Part shown: piece after piece, positions 10,224 to 21,875 of the stretch
Layout: each line of letters begins with the position of its first letter
How positions within the stretch are numbered: position 1 is the first letter of the stretch
NCBI GenBank assembly: GCA_032718475.1
Contig: JAUCBJ010004074.1
Location: 1-64,000, forward strand
Reading direction: 5' to 3'
DNA from: Nemertoderma westbladi
Lineage: Eukaryota > Xenacoelomorpha > Nemertodermatida > Nemertodermatidae
Length of the DNA: 64,000 bases
Position numbers and translations under genes: made by a program
The notes under the pieces: model-generated
What the model saw: the letters and a program-made list of their open reading frames with translations, nothing else
Told to the model about the DNA's origin: nothing
Database searches by the model: none

Positions 10224-11190
10224 AAGCAGGACAATTCGGTCCCGGACAATTCGGTCCGGACAATTCGGTCCCGGACTATTCGGTCCGGGACAATTCGGTC
10301 CCATTAATTTTGTGTTTTGGGACCGAATTGTCCGGGACCGAATTGTCCGGATACTGTCTAGGACAATACGGTCCCAAAACATGCATATTAATGGGACCGA
10401 ATTGTCCGGGACCGAATTGTCCTGGACCAAATTTAATTGGTACTACTGTAGTATATAATGGTGAATGTTCTAGAACCTTAATATATATTATTATATGGTA
10501 GCTAGTGTTTTCTTTACTAGCTAATATTTTTTTGAAAATAAAAAAAATTTCACTTTTTTTTGTTAACATTATTAGTTATGGTAGCTATGGTGTTTTTATG
10601 GAGCTTGTGAATTATCTACTAGCTAGTAATAGTATGTATTTAAAATGTTTAAAACTGATTTTTTTTATATATTGCGTATGTATACTGTACGTTGTTGGTT
10701 GGTTAACAAGCCTAAATTATTATCCTAGATAATAGCTGAATCTCATTCAGGGACTGTTATAATATCATCAATATTGTTGGTAATTAATATAATCAGCAAC
10801 AGTTAGGCCTAATTCTGAAATATCAATGTTTTCACAAGTGTTTTTTTTAATTTAAAGGAAATGCTAGCTAGTAAAAAAAACACTAGCTACACCTTAATAA
10901 ATAATATATAATAATGTTCTCGAACACTACCAATAACAAAAAAAAAATACCGTATTTTTTAAATTTCAAAAAATTATAGCAAGTAAATAACACTAGCTAC
11001 CATAAAAAAATATCTCTACTAATGTTCTAGAACATTCACCAATATCAAAAAAGCACTAAAAAATTGCTATTCTGACAATCCGGACAATTCTGTCCCGGTC
11101 AATTCGGTCCCGGACAATTCGGTCCCATTTATTTAGTGTTTTGGGACCGAATTGTCCGGACCGAATTGTCTGGGACCGAATTGTCCTACA
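10224..11190. repeat. Fold-back arrays of the 15-mer GGACAATTCGGTCCC
   Basis: At 10229-10293 several head-to-tail copies of GGACAATTCGGTCCC are followed, after a short AT loop containing TTTTGTGTTTT, by inverted copies GGGACCGAATTGTCC to 10345, and then another direct/inverted set to about 10427. A second cluster at 11088-11189 has three direct and three inverted copies around a matching loop. The 650 bp between the clusters also contains inverted repeats (GGTAGCTAGTGTTTT near 10497 against AACACTAGCTACC near 10990; AATGTTCTAGAAC near 10463 and 11027). The whole looks like a non-autonomous fold-back element. Confidence 0.85.
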
Positions 11191-11237
11191 TCCTATAAAT
11201 TCTACACAGAGAAAGACTTCTATAGTTCCTCTGTCTG

Positions 11238-11343
11238 CCGCTAGAGGGCGAATTTACAGAATTTAGTAGTAGTTACCTAAGAGCATTGCTTAATTAGAAA
11301 TTCTGCAGAGACTTTTACAGTTCCTGTTTGCCGCTAGGGGGGG
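11238..11343. repeat. Pair of CCGCTAGRGGG motifs
   Basis: CCGCTAGAGGGCG at 11238-11250 and CCGCTAGGGGGGG at 11331-11343 are each preceded by a TTCCTCTGTCTG or TTCCTGTTTG block. This is a member of the same small repeat seen at 12940-13125 and 45040-45215. Confidence 0.6.
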
Positions 11344-11469
11344 AATTGTTAGAGCTCCAGTCCAACGTGCTTAGCACGGTTTAATAAACAATAAATTAAT
11401 TATTTTATTCAATACAGTAATTATAACAGTATAATGCAATGTATTTTTTAGTGATAAATCAAGAGACAT

Positions 11470-11700
11470 GAGGGGGGGGGGGGAGACTGGACGCAAATCC
11501 CATCTTGGCGAATTAATATCCCGCCTCAATGTTAATTTCTCAATTTAGGGAAAGGAGCAGGTGGCACGATATTTTAACCAAAACAATAAACTAAACACAA
11601 TAGAACAGGTTACAGTTTTATTTTTGAGAGTAATCAACTGTTATTTCTATTTGCGTCCAATTACTCTGGAGAGGGATACATTTTTATTTTATTTGTTTAA
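11470..11700 (-). repeat. Inverted copy of the repeat lying upstream of the TRIM genes
   Basis: The reverse complement matches 3640-3890 and 41690-41940: GACGCAAAT, CTCTCAAAAATAAAAC, AACCTGTTCTA, GTGCCAC, CCTGCTCCT and ATATTAATTCGCC appear in the same order. It is an interspersed repeat, so the upstream region of the TRIM genes is at least partly repeat-derived. A poly-G run (about 11472-11484) marks one end. Confidence 0.7.
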
Positions 11701-12049
11701 ATAATCAAATGGCACTAGACTGAGCCCAGTCAGCCAGTTGTTAATAATATAAAAATATCGGCTGTAAAGTGTAAATACAGTTTTACACAAGATGACAGGG
11801 GCGTTACATCCTGTTGTATAAGAAATATAAAAATGTAACACAAAATACAAGACTATCGGCTAATCGGGAGGAATAACTAAACCTCCCCGACTGTAGTTCT
11901 CCAATAATTACCATGATTATTATTCACAAAATAAGTATCATCGTGGTCTCTTTGAATACTACCGGTACCTGGTATTTGCGCTTCACCACTTCATCAATGT
12001 CGACTTCTTCCAATTCCGAGTATAAATACACAACAATAACAAAAAAACA

Positions 12050-12590
12050 TAATTATAAACAGATCAGAGCTATCGGTATCTCCGCCCAACACGTCAACCA
12101 AGTCTCTATCCGCCTCGAGCATCGAGAATACGAGAAACTCGATCGAAATACCTGCTTATCCCAGTATCCGTCCGTAGTCACCGGACCGCTGCGGTTTACT
12201 CCCGTATACCAGTAGAATTCCCGCAGCTTCCGACACAATTCAACAACGAATTCGCCTCACACTTTCGCGTCGCAGAGAACGTAATCCAGTGCGATACACG
12301 TCTGCCCGACGTTCAACCATTTACCCCAGGCGATCCCAGGATCCGGGCCGCCACTAAACTCAGATCGCAATCCTCGTCGAGTCTCTGCCCTGTCTCTGAG
12401 TGTAGTAAATACCCAAATAAAATCGTACTGACAAACAAGCAATTCCGTAGTATTCCTCCGTTAATCACCTCTTGTAGCAACTCGGCTGCTCGGGTCCAGA
12501 CCAGATACATCGGACTGTCGGAAGCGTTTCAGCAGTAATGGAGCTGCATTTGCAGATTTGCGAATATTTCCAATGCTGCAATGGTTTTAT
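12050..12590 (-). pseudogene. Unidentified coding-like block, copy 1
   Basis: The minus strand matches 47468-47955 on the plus strand, with about 110 bp missing. Peptides such as [37 protein letters not shown] and [11 protein letters not shown] appear, but in different frames, and no frame stays open in both copies. The base composition is richer in G+C than the surroundings, as for a decayed exon. I do not recognise the protein. It could be host gene debris or part of an unlisted transposon. Confidence 0.4.
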
Positions 12591-12787
12591 AATAAATAAG
12601 GGGATTCATATAATAAGGGGATAATGGCCTTGCTCTAGGTCTACTTTACGACATCACCGTACAGCAGTAAACTCTTACTCATGTCAATGAGTAAGCTCTT
12701 ACTCTTATCATGTGGGACGAGCCACGAAGTTGGCGGAGCCTTAGCGAATTGACACTGTTAGGGGGTGGGTCAATTTATGCAAATAGT

Positions 12788-12840
12788 TGTCGTCGTCGTC
12801 GTCGTCGTCGTTGTCGTCGTCGTCGTTGTCGTCGTCGTTA
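12788..12840. repeat. (CGT)n microsatellite
   Basis: About 17 CGT triplets with a few TGT interruptions, inside the inverted-repeat element. Confidence 0.95.
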
Positions 12841-12939
12841 CGATTTTGACATGCTAATAACTTTGTCGGATTTAAAGCTGCCTAGTTGAAAATTTGTAGG
12901 TATCAATATGAGCAAAAGTTGAGATTTTTGAGAGACTTT

Positions 12940-13125
12940 CAGACACCATCAGTGCAATGGTCTCCCGCTAGAGGGCCACATGTCTAAACATTAAATGCCC
13001 TCCCATTTCTTTGCTTTTAATCCGTTTAAGCTGAAACTTGGCAGATATGTATTAGACCATTAGCTGTGACTTTCAAAGGAGGCGAATCCATCTGCAGTTC
13101 TCCAGTCTGCCGCTAGAGGGCCAAC
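12940..13125. repeat. About 150-bp repeat bracketed by CCGCTAGAGGGCC
   Basis: The motif occurs at 12965-12977 and 13110-13122. Between them lie AAACATTAAATG, CCATTTCTTTGCTTTTAATC and TCTGCAGTTCTCCAGTCTG. The same order appears at 45040-45215, and a partial copy is at 45900-46090 and 5890-6010. The motif resembles the core CTCF recognition sequence of vertebrates; binding is not shown. Confidence 0.65.
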
Positions 13126-13339
13126 GTGACTATTTGCATAAATTGACCTACCCCCTAACAGTGTCAATTCGCTAATGCTCTGCCAACTTCGTGCTGCGCG
13201 AAGTCCCCACTTCGTGTATTGTAGGTGTAGAAGTGGAAGTGGCCTAGAAGGGGCTACAAATACTGTATGTGGATTATTTGTCCTATTGGAGACTTTGTCA
13301 TAATGATTTGACATTCAATACCATCTAATCTGAGACTAC

Positions 13340-14942
13340 CTGTGTATAGTGCCGCGAACGCAACGGGTAACCCGTGGATTCCATCCAACCCGTAGACCCA
13401 ACCGGTAACCCATGGGTTCCATGCAACCCGTCAACACAATGGGTAACCCGAGGGTTCCATCCAACCCGTAGACCCAACCGGTAACCCATGGGTTCCATGC
13501 AACTCGTCAACGCGAATGAGCAACCCGTGGATTCTATTCAACCCTTCAACCCTACGGGTAACCCGAGGATGCCATCCAACCCGTCAACACAACGGGTAAC
13601 CCGTAGATTCCATCCAACCCATCAACCCAACGGGTAACATGTGGATTCCATCCAACCCCTCAACCCAACGGGTAACCCGAGCATTCAATCCAACCTGTCA
13701 TATCAAAGGGTAACCCGTGGATTCCATCCTACCCATCAACAGAATAGGTAACGCGTGGATTCTATCCAACCTGTCAACACAACGGGTAACCCGTGAATTC
13801 CATCCAACCTGTCAACACAACGGGTAACCCGTGAATTCCATCCAACCTGTCAACACAACGGGTAACCCGTGAATTCCATCCAACCCCTCAACCCAACGGG
13901 TAACCCGAGCATTCCATCCAACCTGTCAACACATCGGGTACCCCGTGGATTCTATCCAACCCGTCAACCCAACGGGTAACTCAAGGATTTCATCCAACCC
14001 GTCAACACAACGGGTAACCCGTAGATTCCATCCAACCCATCAACCCAACGGGTAACATGTGGATTCCATCCAACCCGTCAACCCAATGGGTAACCCGCAG
14101 GTTCCATCCAACCCGTCAACCCAGCTGGTAACCCATGGGTTCCATCCAACCCTTAGACCCAAAGGGTAACCTACGGGTTCCATGCAACCCGCAGACCCCA
14201 AGGGTAACCCATAAGTTCCATGCAACTCATAGACCCAAAGGGTAACCCACGGGTTCCATCCAGCCCGTAGACCCAAAGGGTAACCAAGGGGTTCCATCCA
14301 ACCCGTAGACCCAAAGGGTAACCCATGGGTTCCATACAACCCATAGACACAAATGGTAACCCATGGGTTCCATTCAACCCGTAGACACAACGCCTAACCC
14401 ATGGGTTCCACGCAACCCGTCAAACCAACGGGAAAACCATGGGTTCTATCCAACCCGTAGACCCAACGAGTAACCCATGGGTACCATGTAACCCGTAGAC
14501 CCAACTGGTAACCCATGGGTTCCATCCAAACCGTAGACCCAAAGGGTAACTCACGGGTTCCATCCAACCCATAGACCCAACGGGTAACCCATGGGTCCCA
14601 TGTTACCCGTAGACCCAACGGATTAAACATGGGTTCTATCCAAACCGTAGACCCAAAGGGTATCCCATGGGTTCCATCCAACCCGTCAAACCAAACGGGG
14701 GTAACCCATGGATTCCATCCAACCCGCTGACCCAGAGGATAACCCATGGCTTCAATGCAACCCGTCAACCCAGCTGGTAACCCATGGGTTCCATCCAACC
14801 CTTAGACCCAAAGGGTAACCCACGGGTTCAATGCAACCCGTAGACCCTACGGGTAACCCATGGGTTCTATGCAATTCGTCAACCCAACGGGTAACCCATG
14901 GGTTCTATCCAACCCGTAGTCCCAGCAGTTTCGGGTTCCATC
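13340..14942. repeat. 38-bp minisatellite, about 42 copies
   Basis: The unit (AACCCGTCAACCCAACGGGT then AACCCATGGGTTCCATCC) recurs every 38 bp; the CCATCC landmark falls at 13381, 13419 and 13457. Each unit holds ACCCGT and ACGGGT as inverted arms with a 7-bp spacer and the dyad CGGGT-A-ACCCG. The period is not a multiple of three, so open frames through it are chance. The same satellite reappears at 63816-64000. Confidence 0.95.
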
Positions 14943-15510
14943 CATCGATAGATAGATAGATAGTTTATTGACCGTATAACAGTACATAATATACAAATAA
15001 TACAGTCCAAAATAATACACAATTTCAATACAATAAAACAAATATTACACATTTCAATTTCAATACATGTTCAATACTAAATTAATTCGAACTAAATTCA
15101 TACTCAAAACAATTCAATGAAACAAAATACAAATTTTGTTTTCGATACTAGTTCAATATACTAAGGCTCAAAACAATTCAATGAAACAAATAATACACAT
15201 TTCAATTTCAATACATGTTCAATACTAAATTAATTCTAACTAAATTCTTACACAAAGTCAAAACATTACATTTCAGCAAGCTTAAGTTACCATATCCCTC
15301 TCATCAACATCTTGTCAACTTCATTTCAATTACCAATCATTATCCACCAAAACGAATACCTTAAAAATGTACTTCGCCACCACGGACTGGTCATACATTT
15401 CAAAAAGGTCCTTGAGTGACGTTGGTATGTTTGTTTTGAAAAATTTTTCCCGTACATTCGCCAGCAGTGGACACTCTATGAAAACATCGAAACGCCTTCC
15501 GTCTTTTAAT
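14943..15510 (-). pseudogene. LINE 3' fragment with (CTAT)n tail
   Basis: On the minus strand 15510-15340 reads RFDVFIECPLLANVREKFF, then TSLKDLFEMYDQSVVAKYI, the form of the short cysteine-containing end of many LINE reverse transcriptases. It is followed by an AT-rich untranslated tail ending at a (GATA/CTAT)n run at 14946-14962, which abuts the 38-bp minisatellite. The element is 5'-truncated. Confidence 0.6.
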
Positions 15511-17622
15511 TAAAGGAAAGGGACATATTGTGGAGTAGGCACCCTATTTAATTAAATTAAGAGTTTATTATTTCTTCAGTAAGGATAATATAATTCGGCT
15601 AATTAGGAGCCCGCTTGACAGCGGGATACTTACTGTAAGAATCTCAGGGATACTTTCTGTAAAAATCTCAGGATACATTACACTGACTGAGTGACTGACA
15701 TACTGACTGATAATTATCTAGGTTAAGGCACTTCCTGCCTGGCGATTTTGATAAAATTTTGCAAGTACATTGCTTTGGTGGTTCATAATTGGTGGTTCAT
15801 GGTGGTTCTATGTGTGGTATTCGATATATTTAGTTTTTTGACATTGTTTTGTCGCGAAATTAAAAGCAATGGTAAAATAACAGCTGGTGTTCATGATGAA
15901 ATATGGCTTAATATGTTATACACAGTCATAGAAAAACGTGTTGGTTGCCAAGTTTTACTAGTAGGCTATAAGGAAAGGCAATGTTTACTCACACATAAGC
16001 TGTTGGTTTCTAATGTATTACCCCATAAGCTGATTGCTCTCCCAGTGCTTCCTAAGGGTATATCTACAATAAGGTTACTCACTCTGCTATGTTAGGGGGT
16101 GGATCAGGAGAATGAATTTTAGTTACACAAAGCAGTGTGTTGTGCCCTATTGCAGTCGATACTCACTGTGGATTGCAAAATGTTTTATAGTTGACCTACA
16201 CTATAATACAGTAGTTGCATGTATTTAAGGAGCCCGCTCTGGCCTACCGCCTAAGGAGTACCTATATTACATATTCACATAGAATTCACTGGGAAGAGAT
16301 ATTCCGCTTGACGACGGGGTAATACCTTTAGAAGGAAACTAAATTTGTTATTTGGTGCATCATGGGCATTTTTTATAAATATTCGGTAATCGCATCTTAT
16401 ATCTTGTAAACGTTCTTGATAATGAAATTATTTGCTTCATATTATATTTTTGTTAGTGGTAGCTAAGTTGCATTTTTTATTATGTGGGGCGAGCCACAAA
16501 GTCAGCTAGCCTCGCGCCTTGCAGTTTAGACAATTTTAGTTTACTTACTGCTGACTGACATAGTTCTTTGTAATAGTCTTGGCTAGTAGATTAATATTAT
16601 GTTACAGTACTTACCGATATTACTGTAGTTATTATATTTAGTCTCTTTAACTTGAACTCAATAGGAATCAGATCTTGGATAATCGTTTGAGCGGCTGCAC
16701 GTTGGGTTCACATAGAACATCATCATTCTTAAATATATTCTGACATCAACAATATAATGACGTAGAGATTCAACTTTAACTGTAGGCCTTTCACTCTACT
16801 GTAGGTGATACTAGAATATTAAATAATATCTACCGAACTGCAGCAGTAATAATAGTTTGGTACACTGGTGTAAACACGAGATGGGAAACTGAAAGTAAAA
16901 TAGTACCGGTATACTTATGGAAGGGGTTACCTAAACGAGTGATAATAGAATACAGTATACAGTAGAGAATGATAGGAGGATTAGGCCCTACATCATATGG
17001 TACACTGGCGGCAAATTGCCAATTGGGGTGTCGTTTCAGCCTTCTCATAGGGTTAATGTTAAATATTGAAAAATTAGTGCCCATAAGTAAAAATTTAACT
17101 GTAAACTGTGTTCCTGAATTTAGTTTATTGTTTTGATTAGAGCCATTATAACATGTTACTTTCCTTTAAAGGGTACCTTAAATGATAAATATCGCAATTA
17201 AATATTCACCCCAATTGGTAATATGCGCACTGGTGTGTTGGCCTAGGACCGGAGTGTAGAAACTGAAAGTAAATAGGACCGGTATTAGTTATAATTACCT
17301 AAGACGTATTGTATATACAACTACATATATACATATATATATGTACATGTACATATATATATATATGTATTCCAAAACTGGAGGTAAAATTATTTATCCA
17401 ATCAACGAGATAAAGGTTCATTCTGTTGAATTCGCATTAATTATTCTAGACCAGTAATAACGTTGATAATTATTAATTAATTTAGCATCAAAATGGGCAT
17501 CCAAGAAAATACGCAACGCAAAGAAACTTTGGCGCAACTCAATGGTGCGAAAACGCAACGAGAATTACTCAATGTTTTTATTGTGAGCTGTTTAATTATA
17601 CTGAAGGATAAATTCTGGTTAC
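15511..17622. other. Stretch without a recognised gene
   Basis: No convincing coding region. A 115-codon frame at 15748-16095 lacks any family resemblance and includes a local duplication (CATAAGCTG...), so it is probably chance. GTGGGGCGAGCCAC at 16482 is one end of the repeat seen at 12711 and 46861. 16853-16925 and 17225-17300 are diverged copies of one another (ACTGGTGT, AAACTGAAAGTAAA, ACCGGTAT). 17311-17370 is an alternating AT/TACATG palindromic tract. Confidence 0.5.
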
Positions 17623-17627
17623 CGCAG
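17623..17627. repeat. Target-site duplication CGCAG, left
   Basis: The identical pentamer follows the other LTR end at 40595-40599. Five bases is usual for BEL/Pao integration. It fixes the outer limits of GIANT copy B. Confidence 0.85.
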
Positions 17628-18793
17628 TATTCGCGCTTTCAGACCTTTGGCAGTTTAACCCGCCAAATTATGATGTCTTCTAGATAATAAATCACTTTTA
17701 GCCTATGACAAGTATTTAATTCACTACACTAGTCGAAACCAATCTGTGCGCGATCATTCACCCGCTGGATATACCCGGGAGATTGGGTTCGACGGCTTAA
17801 TCTTATTGCTATGTAAGCTTAATGTATTATTCGACTGACAGTATTATATAATCTCTGACAATATTATTCACCTTCGGGGAATATTAACAGTTCCTTTAGG
17901 ACGTGGCGCTCTATCTATATAAACAGAGTTATGACTTAAACTACTCACAACGATATGGCTTAGTTATAATTCACATATATGGCGCATTCTTTAGGAAATG
18001 CTTCGTTATCAGTCTCACTCATACACAATGCTGCACAATACTGCACACTGATCTGCCGATCTTCACTGATTTTAGTTATATATAAAAGGAACACGGACCG
18101 ACTCATGTAGGGTCTATCAAATAACATTAGATTCACTTCAAACCACTTTAACATAAGTCACAATCGTTATATGTAACCTTTCTCTCTTACCTTCGGTATA
18201 TCAAGAATATTGGGTTTCGGGGTTATTTATCGTTATTCCAAATATAATAATTCATCAACCATATTATGAAGAACTGACAGTAAATAGCAGTATAACAATA
18301 GAAAGACCAAACATCAGTTTGATAAATCAGTTTGGTTTGTTTTGATAACGGATATATGTCCTTATAATTAAGCCTACTAGTGTTAGACTAAAACAGAAAA
18401 GCACAAAATATTTCCAAGCCGTTCTCTCCTGGCTCAGGACAGAAAGACCAACAACACTAAAAACTGATAAGAATAACCTTATTTACAAAATCTTCCACCC
18501 ACCACAGAGAATGAGCATACAGATAGGAAAATTCAGTTCAGTAGATCTGTGATAGGTCGAAATCAAAACCAACTCAAATCCTATTGGCAGATACAGAAAG
18601 CAGGGCTGTGGGGCAACCTTCCCAAGCTGGTTGGACGATCAAACGTAGCCCAGATCCCTTCGCACAGCAAATCAGCCAATCAGCCGGTAGCTTGCACTAT
18701 TCGAGTTATAGATCCCTTTTTAGAGTATTCCAGCGCCTGGGGGGAACTGGTTAGCAAGGCAAACGAATCAGTTATCCCACAAAAGCTTTTACA
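17628..18793 (-). repeat. 3' LTR of GIANT copy B
   Basis: 1166 bp, nearly identical to 39429-40594. Visible differences are T-A versus T-G at the outer terminus, C versus T at base 5 and C17855 versus A39656. The terminal CA (element orientation) is thus mutated to TA at the outer edge, while the inner edge retains the normal start next to the purine tract. Confidence 0.9.
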
Positions 18794-18806
18794 CCGCTCC
18801 CAGAAA
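18794..18806 (-). other. Polypurine tract of GIANT copy B
   Basis: Read on the minus strand, TTTCTGGGAGCGG directly precedes the LTR start TGTAAAAGC. The same sequence precedes the 3' LTR of copy C (62632-62644). It is the expected plus-strand primer. Confidence 0.65.
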
Positions 18807-18869
18807 ATGGGATTTAAGTCTATAAAATATACAAAATCACAATTTCTAATATACATAAATACTCTAAAC

Positions 18870-20219
18870 AGTTAGTCTTTCTTGCGCGGACGGCGTTTAC
18901 GCAGTTTTTTAAAGCTAGCCAGAGTCTTTTTCTCTTTGGGGCGAGCCACTTTACGAGGAGGGCTGTAGCTCCTAGGCGAAGGGTGCAATATAATTGCATC
19001 AGAAGGTGCAGGGTTACGATCGGTGTCTCGTCCATTTCGATATGCTTCTCCTCGAGCTGATTTTCCTCCGCTTGTCATGGGATACGTTCGTCCAAAACTC
19101 TCGCAGAGAATAGGGTTTTCTAAGCTTGATATCTTCTTAGAGATTCGAGATTTCCCAATCGAACTGAGATAAGGCCAATTCGTTTATCGATTGGACTTAC
19201 TGTTATAACTTACGTTTATCTGAACAAACGCAGGTTTCTTTTTTGATCTTTATAGAATAGCGTTTAACTCGTTTCGTACAACGCTCTCCTTCACCTTGAT
19301 GAAGGGTTGTATCGCGTTAATCGGGGACGACCATACGGTTGGATAGTGATATTAGGTGTCCGCGTCACAATCCGGCTAGGTAAGATGGGCGGCTAGCTAG
19401 AAATCACTGTCGGAGTGTTACCGATTAATTGTTAGGGTAGCACTAGATCTTTGAACAGTGAATACAGTCCGCGAGGATCCGCGACACCACCAGGATCGTA
19501 GGTCTGAGGTCCAACTAAGGAATGAGGAGGTTTGACCGAGTATTCCGGGACTCTGATCGTAGGTTTACTCCAGGATCGTTCGAGCCGAGTGAGCATAGGT
19601 GGTACGTCAAACAAGTTTCGCTCGAAACTCCAATAAATATAACGAGCACAACTGTGTTTAACACAACGTTTCCGTGGATGTTTATGTCTTTCCGTTTATT
19701 GGCTGGGTCTAGGGCATTTATCGTAATAATACCAAAGACGCACGTCTTGTAGGGGAAACGCGGATGATATTTATTTGTTGTTACAATGCTTCTATCAAGA
19801 ATTCCAAATATATGTTGGAGTTACCGCGTTTATTTGTTTCTTTAATGTCTTTTCTTTCGAGTCGATTTCGAATAGGATTTTCGCATTAGAATTTTGGTTT
19901 ATCGTTTCGACTCCTCTGGGTAGGATATGTTCGACATAGTCCGTATCGTGTAAATCGATAGAATGGTCAATGGTTAAGAAGTCCATATATATACCATTAC
20001 AATGCGTGTAGCGAGCGGTGAATTTTCCATAGTCCAATTCACGCGTAAGTTACTTCCAGGAAATCGTAGGTTCGATATAACAACCATCATCCTTCGTAGT
20101 AGTTGGATCAGCGTCGCCGCGTATCAAGCTATCGACAAACGCTTGTAAAGGTAGAGTATATCTCTCCCTGATACCAAGATCATCTTCTATTAATTCAGTC
20201 ATATCTGCTATACGAGTTC
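18870..20219 (-). pseudogene. Internally deleted post-pol region of GIANT copy B
   Basis: The minus strand matches 58315-62567 of copy C with large gaps. From the start (ATG at 20203-ish) it retains the region around KFTARYTHCNGIYMDFLT (about 20020), then FDVPPMLTRLERS (about 19600) and SLFKDLVLP, and finally the basic C-terminus ending KKLRKRRPRKKD at 18873. A junction at about 19027-19031 joins sequence equivalent to about 59680 to sequence equivalent to about 62410, losing about 2.7 kb including the zinc knuckle. A second deletion removed much of the part equivalent to 58600-59080. No functional product is expected. Confidence 0.8.
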
Positions 20220-21402
20220 ACCAATATTATAATGAGTTTATATATTTATTAGGCGAGCGGGCGTCGCTGCCTACTTCTCCCTTGCCCCCGGACAGTGTGA
20301 GATTCTCAGCGCCGATGTACCGCTGTCGCTATACTTTCGCCAACGACGTAGCCGTACAACGACAACGATAACCGGCACAAGTCACTCAACTGTCCGTCCC
20401 AAAGGCTTAGATGTACTTCGGTTTTCCTTGGAGAGTTAGGTTACTTTCACGATTGCGACTAGCTACTGTAAACACACTTTAGCAGTAACATTCACCTATA
20501 AACTCACAAACACCACACAACTGGTCACAACTACGCACATTCGGGCCATTTGTCCGTTAGTCAATGCCTTCCAGAATGTCACTGTATTATTATGTATCCT
20601 TGGATACTAGCAGTGCGCTATTTATTCCCTATGCTATTCAATGGGACAAGCTTTCTATTGTTCTTTTAACTCAATTCTAATTCTAGCGTGGTTGTTGCTA
20701 TGGTGACATTATGCAAAGCTAGCGGTAGAATTAGGGTAATTCCAATGCATACAGATCTGGGATGTTATTTAATAGTATTCTTTAATAGTCAATGTTCTGT
20801 TTTATACATGACTTTATGAATTTTATCGGCTATTGACTATGTTTGGGAGACTTTCGCACACTCATATGCATAATAAGATAAATCTCCGCTCCCTTGATCT
20901 ATTAATTAATGGAATTTTGGGAATGTTATAAATTGCGCAAAAATGGCAATTTATTAAATTCATTAAAAGGCATGAATTTAAATTATTCCCTGAAATTTTA
21001 TTATTTACTAATTAGATGGACATATTTTGATTCTAGAATATGTCTGGGGACACAAGATCCTTAATTCTATGACAATTGTCTTTTTAAGAATATCGGTAAA
21101 TGCTACGATATCTTAATTGACTAGAATTGTTGAAGGATCTGAATTTTACAGATTTTGATTTATTGGATTTGCAAATATTAAATAATTAATATTTGAGATG
21201 GGCACCGATTTATTCCAGAACTTGTCTGGGGACGTTAACCACTGATTCTAAAATTTGTCTTTCAAGTATATCGGTGGGTGCCGCGATATCTTAATCGACT
21301 AGAATTACAGATGGTCAAAGGGTTTAACAGATTTATTTTGCGTTATACGCTACTGTTAAAGGGACATCACGCTACTATATGTATTATTTAATATACGGTA
21401 TG
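20220..21402 (-). other. Spacer between pol and post-pol region, copy B (distal part)
   Basis: Collinear with the reverse complement of 57145-58314. It contains two tandem blocks with CTAGAATATGTCTGG near 21033 and CCAGAACTTGTCTGG at 21215-21229, each followed on the plus strand by TATCGGT and GCGATATCTTAAT-type words. No ORF runs through it in both copies. Element D interrupts it after 21402; it continues at 28565. Confidence 0.7.
21398..21402. repeat. Target-site duplication GTATG, left
   Basis: The same pentamer is at 28560-28564. Copy C has a single GTATG (read on the minus strand near 57135) in otherwise continuous sequence. Confidence 0.9.
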
Positions 21403-21857
21403 TGTCATAAAATATATATATTCAAGTAGGGAAATAAAGTTAGTTTGTTTTCGTTAATGATTTAATGTTAATGTGCATAGTACAGTAGTTGGCAACAGCA
21501 GGGGTTCATTGACATCAACTCATACATTATATCATTGATATACATACAGTATCGTCTATATTATTATCTATTGTTTGTACAACGCTAGAATTACCTCATC
21601 GTTTGGACGACATGCCCCTGCTGTTCGTCCTAATTAAAAGGGTCAATTAGTATTGCTACAATAATAGGAGTATACATATAGTGTTGGTGCGGTGATGGTA
21701 AAACCAGTTGCTAATTGTCGTTGTAATATGTGTCATTTTTGTAAATAGTTAGTTAATTATTAAATTAGAGAAATATGTAATCATAATATTGTGTTTTTTA
21801 AACTGTTCATGGGCGGTTCAACAATCAGAAGAATATACATTCATCCCGTTCATGACA
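21403..21857 (+). repeat. 5' LTR of element D
   Basis: 455 bp, TGTCATAAAA to GTTCATGACA. Contains a 4-bp TTAG-type expansion after AATAAAG compared with the 3' LTR. Confidence 0.93.
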
Positions 21858-21875
21858 TGGCGCCCGATGTTAAAC
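21858..21875 (+). other. Primer-binding site of element D
   Basis: TGGCGCCCGATGTTAAAC begins immediately after the 5' LTR. The TGGCGCC start is the kind of tRNA 3'-end complement used to prime minus-strand synthesis. The exact tRNA cannot be named without the host tRNA set. Confidence 0.7.

Larger units (their letters stand above)
12711..13207. mobile_element. Inverted-repeat (MITE-like) element of about 500 bp
   Basis: The left end (GACGAGCCACGAAGTTGG at 12716, then TTAGCGAATTGACACTGTTA, then TCAATTTATGCAAATAGT to about 12789) is mirrored by the right end (ACTATTTGCATAAATTGA from 13128, TAACAGTGTCAATTCGCTAA, CCAACTTCGTG to about 13193). The arms are about 75 bp. Inside are a (CGT)n microsatellite and two CCGCTAGAGGGCC motifs. 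No transposase is encoded. A target duplication could not be fixed. Confidence 0.7.

Noticed and set aside
14040-14798. Minus-strand frames with GLPVGLTG-type repeats
   Set aside because: The satellite period is 38 bp, not a multiple of three, so frames shift along the array; not a protein gene.
13340-14942. Telomeric repeat suspected from frequent AACCC
   Set aside because: The unit is a 38-bp complex sequence, not a short TTAGG/TTAGGG-type repeat.
13340-14942. CRISPR-like array suspected from regular repeats
   Set aside because: No unique spacers, eukaryotic context, and units diverge along their full length.
15748-16095. 115-codon frame at 15748-16095
   Set aside because: No recognised motif, contains a local repeat and stands alone in AT-rich DNA.
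17903-18085. Identical small frames in both copy B LTRs (60, 64 and 84-108 codons)
   Set aside because: Identity only reflects the youth of the LTR pair; copies A and C do not preserve these frames.
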